Shown piece by piece: positions 1 through 6,302 of a stretch of DNA of 22,495 nt. Position numbers and translations under genes: made by a program. The number at the start of each line of letters is the position of its first letter. The stretch's first letter is position 1. Under the pieces are notes generated by a model. The model did no database searches. It had not been told where the DNA came from and saw nothing but the letters and a program-made list of their open reading frames with translations. This DNA is from a virus. The DNA lies in IMG/VR virus record IMGVR_UViG_3300033141_002315, positions 1 through 22,495 of that record. One strand, written 5' to 3'.

Positions 1-1638
1 CAGCACCCAGTCTTGCCCTCTCCCTTCAAAGACATTCCCATGCATCTCATAAATCGTGTCCCTATTGACAATAACTAGGGTGGATGCCCAGGGAATGATT
101 GCTCTGATTGGGTCCCCTTTGTGACTTACCGTGGCACTATTGCCGGTAAGGATAGTGTTGGGCTTTCCGGGCACCGTCCACATCAACTCGTTAATGTGCC
201 CAAGAAATATTCTGTTGAGGAAGGGCTTGCTTGCAACAGTTATGTTATTGTAGAGAGCGGACAAAACCCCCGTGTCCAAGGGCCGCCCCCGACTAATCGC
301 CGTCACGTCCGTTATGTTGTGGACTGCGGTAGTTGCAGTGCCGGTAACCGTCGCCACTGCGTAAGGTTGCTGCATGTACCCGCCCTGAGCATACAATATT
401 CTGTGCGTGTAAGGAGTTGCCGGAGCAGCGTCGGCAAATGTTGCGGTGGCCTGAGCATACTGCATCTTCACTCGACCACTCACAGGGCTCGGGGCACTCT
501 CACTAATAATGTTACCGTCAGAGTCCTTCTCCACCCAGGTCTCCCAATACGCATACCCCACATTAGCATCGTTGAGCGGGTAGTCCTCGGCCCCTGATAT
601 GTTGAAATCGGTAAGCTCAACAGTGACAAGGTCCCGCGCTTCAATAACAACCCGGACCGCCCCAATATTACTCCACGAGCCGCCTTCCCCAATCAATTTA
701 AAGTCCGGCCTCATCGTCTTCCAGACCGTCCAAGAGTCCTTGGCGGCAGCCACATGGGACACAGGAACCCGAACAGCGTCCCTCGCAATGCTGACCATTG
801 CCTCACGCTGATCGGCATTTACCGCTGTCCCAGTGTCGCTCTGCAATAGTGAGTCTACGAGAGTCTCCGGGTCAGCTAGGCTCTTGTACTCCAACAAAAC
901 ATCCATTTCAGTGTGCCAAAAGTTCGTGAAGGTCGCATCCCCAATAGAATAATCTTGAGACACTTTCACAACCTTGGCAGGATCGCTGATTTTCAGCGAT
1001 ACTCCATGAATGCCATAGTCCCCTATCGTGTGCGTGCCATTAACCGACAAGTCGCTAGTGCCAGGAACATGCCTGAATTCGAGCCTCAATGTAGTAGCGT
1101 CAGTAGTCCCTGTAGATGTTCCGGAAGTTGCTCCCCCGTCTGTACCCTCCTCGACCGTCATTGTCGAAACTACGGTCAGTGGAGTAAGAGTAGAGCTCCC
1201 AATTGTAGGAGCGCCAGACGGAGCTCCCGGTGGCCAAGGCACAGCAGACCCGTCAGTATCAACAGCTACAGAACTGCCTCCAGGTGTAAGAGACACATAT
1301 ACTCGGTTCCCATATGACGTAATGCCATTAGCATCATTGAGCCCGCCACTCTGCACCAGGCTGAACGTCCCAGTGTAGCCTTGGTACAAATCCTTCCCAC
1401 TAATCGCAAACACCCTGGAGTCACTGCCCAAACCCAAGTCATAGTGTCTGTACAACTGGGTGACTGTTCCGGTTCCGGCAGTGTACCGCTTCCAACTCCC
1501 CCTTCTCACACGTGCCCCGCCAGCCCCCATTGCAAAGTCAACGTTAGTAGCAGTTGCTACCTCGTCCTCAGCGAGAAGATGCTCGGCAGCACGAGAGTTG
1601 ACTTTGTTGAACACAACCAAATGCTGTTCTCTTTTCAC
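1..1638 (-). CDS. Large beta-rich neck/tail structural protein, partial (C-terminus outside window)
   Basis: The frame is open for 546 codons, from a GTG at 1638 to the window edge, with no stop. The start follows the upstream stop by two bases and has GGAG six bases before it. The N-terminus reads VKREQHLVVFNKVNSRAAEH and continues with ATNVDFAMGAGGARVRRGSW. This 'set of N-V-D-F residues then G-x-RRR-G' opening is typical of phage beta-propeller or tail-tube proteins that sit below the adaptor ring. The rest is rich in Thr, Val, Gly and Ser with many short beta-like segments and no membrane segment. Its place directly after two adaptor-like genes supports a neck or tail-nozzle role, comparable to DNA-stabilisation or tail tubular proteins of podoviruses. 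The family assignment is inference; the open frame is seen directly. Confidence 0.72.
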   Translation of the reverse strand, partial: MKREQHLVVFNKVNSRAAEHLLAEDEVATATNVDFAMGAGGARVRRGSWKRYTAGTGTVTQLYRHYDLGLGSDSRVFAISGKDLYQGYTGTFSLVQSGGLNDANGITSYGNRVYVSLTPGGSSVAVDTDGSAVPWPPGAPSGAPTIGSSTLTPLTVVSTMTVEEGTDGGATSGTSTGTTDATTLRLEFRHVPGTSDLSVNGTHTIGDYGIHGVSLKISDPAKVVKVSQDYSIGDATFTNFWHTEMDVLLEYKSLADPETLVDSLLQSDTGTAVNADQREAMVSIARDAVRVPVSHVAAAKDSWTVWKTMRPDFKLIGEGGSWSNIGAVRVVIEARDLVTVELTDFNISGAEDYPLNDANVGYAYWETWVEKDSDGNIISESAPSPVSGRVKMQYAQATATFADAAPATPYTHRILYAQGGYMQQPYAVATVTGTATTAVHNITDVTAISRGRPLDTGVLSALYNNITVASKPFLNRIFLGHINELMWTVPGKPNTILTGNSATVSHKGDPIRAIIPWASTLVIVNRDTIYEMHGNVFEGRGQDWVL

Positions 1639-1640
1639 GC

Positions 1641-2300
1641 CTAGCTCCAACTCTTAATTACTGATATAGCTCCACGCTGACCAACAGTATAGTTGGTTAC
1701 TGGTCGTAGCCGGTTAAAGCGAAACTTCCCTCTCCTGTTACGTTGATGCTTCTTCCACTTGGCTTTTTCTTCGAGGGCCTCCGCCTCCCACATTCTAGCG
1801 AACAAAGGAAGTGTATTCCTGACCAGCCTGGAGGCAGCTTTTAGCTCAATCGCTCTCTTGCAAATAGAGTTCAGTGCTACATCTTCCGTGCCAGCCGCAA
1901 TCTCAGCAGGCCATGGAACTCCCCTAACAATGAACTCATATCGCGCATCCGGTACCGGCCAAACACGAAGAACATTCCATGATACGGGAACAAACGCAAC
2001 AGGACGGTCAGCCGTCTTCCCCTTCCACGTACTCGAATACCTTTCCAACTCGGCATACGTGGTAGGCCAATAGTCCTGCCCATTATAGCTGATTGTTTGG
2101 GGAATCATCACGTTGCTGGGAATATTCATCCATGGGTTCCCTGCAGAGCAAATACTAGTCCCAACGACAACACTATTGTGGTCCAGCGTATACTCGTCAA
2201 ACAGGGCGTCATTCAGAGCATCGTAAATGTGGTCCTTGGTCCAGAACGTCGCACCTCCGGCTTCCCCCAAAATTTCTTGAACATCCGTAACAAGACTCAT
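1641..2300 (-). CDS. Adaptor/neck-like structural protein (second of two)
   Basis: This 219-residue protein starts MSLVTDVQEILGEAGGATFW. Its first third has the pattern of phage adaptor proteins: a short helix, a W-T/TKDHIY helix with acidic and aromatic residues, then a helix near DALFDEY. Later come beta-strand segments (NVLRWVPV-like run, YEFIVRGVPWP) and a C-terminal helix-rich, very basic tail (KWKKHQRNRRGKFRFNR) that could contact DNA or portal. It lies 11 bp after the preceding adaptor-like gene and 2 bp before the large neck/tail gene, so the three look like one assembly module joining the portal to the tail. No enzyme motif is visible. The adaptor role rests on gene order and fold-like pattern, not on a signature motif. 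Confidence 0.6.
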   Translation of the reverse strand: MSLVTDVQEILGEAGGATFWTKDHIYDALNDALFDEYTLDHNSVVVGTSICSAGNPWMNIPSNVMIPQTISYNGQDYWPTTYAELERYSSTWKGKTADRPVAFVPVSWNVLRVWPVPDARYEFIVRGVPWPAEIAAGTEDVALNSICKRAIELKAASRLVRNTLPLFARMWEAEALEEKAKWKKHQRNRRGKFRFNRLRPVTNYTVGQRGAISVIKSWS

Positions 2301-2311
2301 AACGCCCCCCC

Positions 2312-3244
2312 CTACGTAGCGTACCTGTAGCTAGCAAACAGTGTCTGCCCGGTCTGTGGAATATACGCTGCAACAAACGTAATTGTGCTGCCACTAAGCG
2401 TATAGTGAGTGTCTTGCTTCAGCAACACGCCATCCAAAAACAGCTTCAAGCTGTCTGTTGGGCTGGGGGAGTGAGTGAGCGTGAACGTATCATTTGAACC
2501 ATTAATGGTCCCAGAGGGTACCTCATCATAAAACGCCAAACCAGAAGGCCCGGTAACAATCACGTCTAAACCTCCAAACGACGGACTAACAAGTCTCTTC
2601 TCGAAGTCTTCAGCCTCAACAAAACCTGTATACAGCCTCGGGAAGAACTTCCTTTTTACTTTCTTATACTTCAGCAAACGCTCCTTGAACGCTGCTTTGT
2701 AGGCCAAAGCCCGGCTCATGTCCGCTGTCGGCCCATTCCGAGCATAGGCCCTGTACGCACAATAATCCACGCAACTGTACCGCGTCCATGGAGGAAGATT
2801 GCAAGTGTCCGTGTCGGTGGAAAACGACAGCTTGACCGGGTACTCCAAGGTAAGCGTGCCCGTGCTGTCGGGAGGAGGCCACAACCCAAACTCCCCTTCT
2901 GTCTCCTGGTAAACAACAGCGGGCACTCCCCCAGTAGTCACATTTCGCCAATCGCGCTTAATAATACTGAGCTCCTCTGTAGTGAGTGGAGAAAGTAGAG
3001 TAGCCTCCCAATATACAAGGCTGGGCCTTAGTATATCGGTGGCAATGTCGGTAAGAGTGCAAGTACTGGAAGAAGTAGCGTATGTCGCAGTTCCCCAAAC
3101 AAACTCAAGCTCATCATTTACCTTGTCTTGCCAAGCATCCAGGTAATTGTTAAGCTCAGAGTCAGTCCACCAAGCTCCCCCGGAGTCCATCAACTCCCTA
3201 CGTACAGCCGCCCTAAGTTCGCTCCGCGTCCATTGTAGTGCCAT
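2312..3244 (-). CDS. Adaptor/head-tail connector-like protein with C-terminal beta domain
   Basis: This 310-residue protein begins MALQWTRSELRAAVRREL and continues WWTDSELNNYLDAWQDKVND. That helix-turn-helix opening with W-T-D-x-E-L-N is common in phage adaptor proteins that dock under the portal ring. The middle (about 70-215) mixes beta strands with a helical Arg/Tyr/Ala segment and a KKVKRKF basic patch. Residues about 240-310 form a separate beta domain (SGTINGSNDTFTLTHSP, then LDGVLLKQDTHYTLSG) of a type often appended to phage neck and fibre proteins. The ATG is only one base after GAGG, too close for normal Shine-Dalgarno use, and a TATAAT ends eight bases before it. The first 31 bases overlap the end of the glycosyltransferase fragment upstream. 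Confidence 0.65.
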   Translation of the reverse strand: MALQWTRSELRAAVRRELMDSGGAWWTDSELNNYLDAWQDKVNDELEFVWGTATYATSSSTCTLTDIATDILRPSLVYWEATLLSPLTTEELSIIKRDWRNVTTGGVPAVVYQETEGEFGLWPPPDSTGTLTLEYPVKLSFSTDTDTCNLPPWTRYSCVDYCAYRAYARNGPTADMSRALAYKAAFKERLLKYKKVKRKFFPRLYTGFVEAEDFEKRLVSPSFGGLDVIVTGPSGLAFYDEVPSGTINGSNDTFTLTHSPSPTDSLKLFLDGVLLKQDTHYTLSGSTITFVAAYIPQTGQTLFASYRYAT

Positions 3245-3641
3245 GCCTCTTCATTATAGCACAGTCACCTCTCAAATCGTCGATGGCCTTGACTATTCTC
3301 TCGGCCGACACGCTTCCCATAGCACACAGCGGACCGGTAGCCAACACTTCCCCTTTCTCATCTTGAATATTGGCCAGCGGACAACTATCCTCACTATAAT
3401 GAAGCTGGTGGCACGGGTAACAAGGACACCCTTCCGGCTCCAACGCCACACAATTCTTCCAGTACTTCGTCAAGTTCTCCCGCGTACTGTGAGACAAAAA
3501 GACGATCTCAGGCGTGTCAAAACAAGCAGCCGCGTTTGTCAGCGCCGTCTCCGGCCCAATAACCAGATCCGCCCGCTCAACCAGAGCAAACACCTCCCTC
3601 AACGTTGTCTTCCCCGTAAGATCAATCGCCTGCGAGTGCAC
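3213..3641 (-). pseudogene. C-terminal fragment of family 9 glycosyltransferase, out of frame with its N-terminus
   Basis: This frame carries the C-terminal nucleotide-sugar-binding half of a family 9 (heptosyltransferase-like) glycosyltransferase. It has DLTGKTTLREVFALVERADL, then VIGPETALTNAAACFDTPEI, followed by LSHSTRENLTKYW and a Cys-rich CPCYPCHQLHY. The D-x-V-I-G-P-E-T segment is the usual sugar-nucleotide contact of these enzymes. The first possible start is a GTG at 3641 (GTG-CAC), but matching residues (CSWTF) continue upstream of it, so this is the tail of a once longer protein rather than a complete gene. It overlaps the N-terminal fragment by 43 bases in a different frame. It could still be made as a separate polypeptide, but without the N-terminal acceptor domain it is unlikely to be active. 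Confidence 0.65.
3253..3258 (-). promoter_or_regulatory. Candidate -10 (TATAAT) for the adaptor genes
   Basis: The minus strand reads TGCTATAATGAAGAGGCATGG. TATAAT is preceded by TGC, an extended -10, but no good -35 lies 16-18 bases upstream. Transcription would begin about one or two bases before the ATG at 3244, giving an almost leaderless message. The arrangement TATAAT-NN-AGAGG is also found before two other genes in this window. Confidence 0.35.
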
Positions 3642-3807
3642 AAACGTCCAAGAACAGGACCGAGCAAAGGATTATACTTGTGATGGCTGGTACCGGTCAA
3701 GGACACCACAATATTGAACGTATCGTCCGGCAACATCCGCTTAGCAAACCTGCGCTCCTTGGCCGTCAGGTAAATCTCCCCGTTCCTCCCCCTCACATGC
3801 CCATATG

Positions 3808-3822
3808 ACCCCGCTGCCAAAC
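3808..3822 (+). repeat. Dispersed repeat copy 1, plus orientation
   Basis: Exact 15-base core, inside the glycosyltransferase gene, encoding S-L-A-A-G on the minus strand. It is inverted relative to copy 2, about 369 bp away, and is about 150 bp from the gene's frame break. Confidence 0.75.
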
Positions 3823-4172
3823 TAGCATCATAATAGTTCACATTGCACATCTTGTGCCGCCACTCTTTAGTTGTGTAGAAGTCCCGCCTGCCCTCGACCT
3901 TCAACAGCGTCCCCTCAATACTCTCAGAAAGATTCACGTACTTATCGTACTTCTTGGCCCAGTACGCCCAATACTGCCCAAGCTCCCGGTTAGGCACAAT
4001 ATTGCGAATTTGCGGAACTATATTGTCCACGTTGGGATTGTTGAACAGAACCGGAATGCTCGCCGTTGAGCCATTGACAGTCACATGGTAGCCGTCCTCC
4101 TTCAAGCACCTAAGCAAAGGAGTGACCATAATCATGTCCCCAATGGCCCCCAACCGACTCACACACGCCCGA

Positions 4173-4193
4173 GGGTGTTTGGCAGCGGGGTTC
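4173..4193 (-). repeat. Dispersed repeat copy 2, minus orientation
   Basis: Shares 21 bases with the copy at 8786-8806. The core is at 4177-4191 and lies in the glycosyltransferase gene, where it encodes N-P-A-A-K. Confidence 0.8.
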
Positions 4194-4632
4194 TGCTTCA
4201 GCCCAAGCCGCCCCCGAAGCCGCTTAAAAATAGCGTAGACTATGCCGTCTTTGACGAACTGGTCTTTCTTGAGCCAGTACCCACACTTGGAGACAACTTC
4301 ATTGATTTGGGGAAGGGCTGAGGAAGGATCTGAGAAGGACAGAGCAAGAATTAAGTTGCCGCCTACACGTAAGTGTCCGGCGGCTTCAGATACAACAGAC
4401 TCAGTGATATCAGCACCAACACTGCCCAGTAAAACAAAGTCGAATCTGTCATTTGCAAATAGTGAAAAATCGCCATTCTCTACTGGAAAGGCGAAGTTCT
4501 GTTTGGTACGAGCCTCCCTATTGTATATGGGGCCGGTACCATACAACAGCCCCTTACCTCCCATGTATGCAGCACTATGGTAAACCACCCATGGCGGCAG
4601 CCTAGAACTCTTCTTCTTCGTCAATGGGCTGC

Positions 4633-4962
4633 TCATAAGACAACGTGAAGTAGAACCTGTTTGTCTACGGCACAGCGAAAATCCAGTGCCTCAATGCCAG
4701 CTTCCTCCAGGTCTTTCCACAAGGGACAGCCCTCGGAACGGGTTTCCATAACGACATAGATACCCAGGCCGACATCGTCCGAACAGTTCCTCATGTGATT
4801 CTTGATGTTCTCTACCTTGGGAATAATGCGGCTATGGCAAGCTACATTTGCGAAGTGGGTAGGATAGTAGCTTTGACAAATGATTTCCTTTGGCCAGATC
4901 TTAGCCTGGTAAAGGGCCTTCCAGTTGGTTTTGGTCTTTCTTGCAGGTTGTTTTGTAGGCAT
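4633..4962 (-). CDS. Small Cys/His-rich protein of unknown function under its own strong promoter
   Basis: I do not recognise this 109-residue protein. I start it at the ATG at 4962 (MPTKQPARKTKTNWKALYQA), because a perfect promoter ends just ten bases upstream. A longer frame reaching back to 5103 would run through the terminator and promoter and is rejected. The N-terminus is basic. Cys29, Cys42, His43, His56 and Cys60 are spaced in a way that could bind a metal (CHS-x12-HMRNC), hinting at a small zinc-binding, perhaps nucleic-acid-binding, protein. The C-terminal half (EGCPLWKDLEEAGIEALDFR) looks globular. It overlaps the next gene by ATGA, so the two are probably co-translated. The expected 5' leader is only about 3-5 bases. 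Confidence 0.55.
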   Translation of the reverse strand: MPTKQPARKTKTNWKALYQAKIWPKEIICQSYYPTHFANVACHSRIIPKVENIKNHMRNCSDDVGLGIYVVMETRSEGCPLWKDLEEAGIEALDFRCAVDKQVLLHVVL

Positions 4963-4972
4963 ACTCACACTG

Positions 4973-5001
4973 AGTATACCACAAACTTCTCCATTTGTCA
5001 A
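4973..5001 (-). promoter_or_regulatory. Promoter P2 (TTGACA-17-TATACT)
   Basis: The minus strand has TTGACA at 5001-4996, a 17-base spacer, and TATACT at 4978-4973, with TGG just before the -10 (extended -10). This is close to the sigma70 consensus. The -35 directly follows the T-run of an intrinsic terminator. The start point would fall at about 4966, three to five bases before the ATG at 4962, so the message would be nearly leaderless. Confidence 0.8.
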
Positions 5002-5025
5002 GAGAAAACGGCCCTTTCGGGCCGT
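5000..5025 (-). terminator. Rho-independent terminator
   Basis: The minus strand reads ACGGCCC-GAAA-GGGCCGT followed by TTTCTCTT. This is a perfect seven-base-pair GC-rich stem with a GAAA tetraloop and a T-rich tail. It would stop transcripts from promoter P1 before they reach the downstream gene. Confidence 0.8.
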
Positions 5026-5068
5026 AAGGGGAGACCTCCCAAGCAGCCTAGACCCTTGGGCAGCCTCC
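5003..5068 (-). ncRNA. Candidate small RNA or attenuated leader between P1 and the terminator
   Basis: A transcript from P1 would begin near 5068 and end in the terminator T-run near 5003, about 65 nt. Before the terminator it can form CCCAAG/CTTGGG (5060-5055 with 5043-5038) or GGGA-GGTC-TCCC (5040-5029). These share bases, so they exclude each other, as in an attenuator. It holds no convincing short peptide. Whether it is a free RNA or a regulated leader for the next gene cannot be decided from sequence. Confidence 0.4.
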
Positions 5069-5074
5069 ACTCTT

Positions 5075-5103
5075 ACTATACCACAAACCTTGACAAAAGT
5101 CAA
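5075..5103 (-). promoter_or_regulatory. Promoter P1 (TTGACT-17-TATAGT) with inverted repeat over the -35
   Basis: The minus strand has TTGACT at 5103-5098, a 17-base spacer and TATAGT at 5080-5075. The sequence CTTGAC-TTTT-GTCAAG (5104-5089) is a perfect inverted repeat that includes the -35 and may be an operator. The segment GTTTGTGGTATA just before and in the -10 is the same as in promoter P2. Confidence 0.75.
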
Positions 5104-5110
5104 GTGATAA

Positions 5111-5142
5111 CCTACTCAAGGGCTTGCACCAAGTTGAGTAGG
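5111..5142 (-). other. Stable hairpin (9-bp perfect stem)
   Basis: CCTACTCAA pairs perfectly with TTGAGTAGG. The loop contains a further CTTG-GTG-CAAG stem, so the whole folds as one long hairpin with a three-base bulge. It lies between the capsid-region genes and promoter P1. No T-run follows, so it may stabilise the 3' end of the upstream message or bind a protein rather than terminate. Confidence 0.6.
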
Positions 5143-5152
5143 TAGAAAGTGG

Positions 5153-5181
5153 GCTAGGAGCCAGGTGCCCCAGCTCCTAGC
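5153..5181 (-). other. Stable hairpin (9-bp perfect stem) after the decoration gene
   Basis: GCTAGGAGC pairs perfectly with GCTCCTAGC across an 11-base loop, starting 12 bases after the stop codon of the decoration-like gene. It is followed by CCACTTTC rather than a T-run, so it is at best a weak terminator. It may protect the 3' end of the abundant capsid message. Confidence 0.6.
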
Positions 5182-5193
5182 AATCTAAGGCTA

Positions 5194-5607
5194 CTACTCG
5201 TAGACTTCCTGGGTCTCAGCCCAAATGTCAAAGTCACCGAGGCTATCGCCGGAAGCGGTAGCCGTCCCAGTGATTTTCACAGTCGGCTGAGAGTCTGCGT
5301 CAAACACGGCATTTGCACTAGTGACCGTAGCATCAAGAGACTGATCAGCGGTCGCTGTCGTCAGAGTCACAGTCGCAAACGTGTCTGTCCCATTCAAGAA
5401 CGAAGCTACTAGATCAGTAGCTTTATCGTTCGGAATGGTTGTGCAACGCAGACGGAGCTTGTTAACCTTGGTTTTGCGGAAGAACTTCGGAAGCTGCTTC
5501 ACAGCATCTGTCGAGTTGACAGTTGTGCCGCCCGCAGTGCCGAAGTCTACTGCTTGGCCCCACAGGTTTACCTGCCGCGTGTAATACTTCTGGTCAGGGT
5601 ATGCCAT
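5194..5607 (-). CDS. Head decoration-like / capsid-associated protein
   Basis: This 137-residue protein begins MAYPDQKYYTRQVNLWGQAV. It has a mixed N-terminal half and a C-terminal half of Thr/Ala/Val-rich strands (FATVTLTTATADQSLDATVT, then PTVKITGTATASG). It contains no catalytic motif or membrane segment. It follows the major capsid gene by 17 bases and has one of the best ribosome-binding sites in the window (AGGAGG, then AGTAATT, then ATG), which fits high-level expression. Small beta-rich genes directly after a capsid gene are usually decoration, cement or head-completion proteins. That role is inference from position and composition. Confidence 0.6.
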   Translation of the reverse strand: MAYPDQKYYTRQVNLWGQAVDFGTAGGTTVNSTDAVKQLPKFFRKTKVNKLRLRCTTIPNDKATDLVASFLNGTDTFATVTLTTATADQSLDATVTSANAVFDADSQPTVKITGTATASGDSLGDFDIWAETQEVYE

Positions 5608-5624
5608 AATTACTCCTCCTTTCC

Positions 5625-6302
5625 CTACGCACTTGTCACGTAGACAATGTGCTGCTCATTGTCGGCAGAGTAATCCCACACAATCTTGAAGCCAAGCAGG
5701 GCGTACCACGCCAAGCCCAGGTCTCGATTGTAGTCAGTGGAATTCTTCACGCGAATTTCCTCCGGAATAGCCACCGCCTCATAGACGTTGTCCATCCCGA
5801 AGAAGACGCCGGAGCCGTTGTCGCTCCCACTACCGATGGTATTGGAGAAGTACCCGGTTTCCTCCACAAACCGAGTCTGGTAAAACTTACCAATCTCGCC
5901 GTTGTGAATGTTACGGGCAAATTCACCAGTATACTTGCTCACATCAATCCAGCCACCAGTCGCGGTGTCGGCCTGAAGTCCAGCAAGCAAATTCACCGAG
6001 CCAACGCACACATATGTCCCACCACTATACTTGGGAATCTTCTTCCGCTTCATGAAGTTCACAATGGAACGAACATTCGCGGCAGTGAGATCCGCCGAAG
6101 CAGTAGCAGTGGCGGTACCATCAGTTGTGATCGCCACCGAAGCAGTGCCCACGTTGACGGCAATGAAGTCAGTCTTCACATACTCGTCACCGCAGCCATT
6201 CTCCAGGGCAGCCACCATGTCATCCCTGAGCTTGTGCTCAGTAACGGACGAGATCGAAATCTGCCCAAGAGCATCAATCTTCAGGGTGTACGGAACGCTA
6301 TT
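5625..6302 (-). CDS. Major capsid protein, exon 2 (N4gp56-type)
   Basis: This exon encodes the last 225 residues of the capsid protein and begins with AAT AGC GTT CCG (NSVP) right after the intron. It contains the family landmarks: a KLRDDMVAALENGCGDEYVK helix, a long spine-like helix (AANVRSIVNFMKRKKIPKY), YVCVGSVNLLAGLQAD, and ARNIHNGEIGKFYQTRFVEE. The last is the N-G-E-I-G-x-x-x-x-x-R-F-V-E signature of N4gp56-family capsid proteins. A GTG at 6305 could be mistaken for a start, but it consists of the last three intron bases and has no ribosome-binding site. Joined to exon 1 the reading frame is exact (GGT|AAT) and the protein is 318 residues, a normal size for the family. It forms the shell of the head. 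Confidence 0.85.
   Translation of the reverse strand, partial: NSVPYTLKIDALGQISISSVTEHKLRDDMVAALENGCGDEYVKTDFIAVNVGTASVAITTDGTATATASADLTAANVRSIVNFMKRKKIPKYSGGTYVCVGSVNLLAGLQADTATGGWIDVSKYTGEFARNIHNGEIGKFYQTRFVEETGYFSNTIGSGSDNGSGVFFGMDNVYEAVAIPEEIRVKNSTDYNRDLGLAWYALLGFKIVWDYSADNEQHIVYVTSA

Larger units (their letters stand above)
3599..4636 (-). pseudogene. N-terminal part of methyltransferase-like / family 9 glycosyltransferase, frameshifted
   Basis: The first 140 residues look like a worn methyltransferase-type domain (FDFVLLGSVGADITE, then HLRVGGNLILALS, ending IFKRLRGR). Residues 155-320 are the acceptor half of a family 9 glycosyltransferase: RLGAIGDMIMVTPLLRCLKE is the characteristic glycine-rich opening. 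The frame is good to about residue 323 (SLTGTSHHKYNP), then becomes a short Arg-rich tail and stops at 3599. The rest of the domain continues in another frame. Family members normally have some 30-45 residues (a strand and helix) between H-K-x-Y and the D-L-T-G-K segment; here only a few remain, so a deletion plus frameshift is likelier than a single base error. Its start overlaps the preceding stop as ATGA. If once active, it would have modified cell-surface or virion glycans. Confidence 0.65.
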
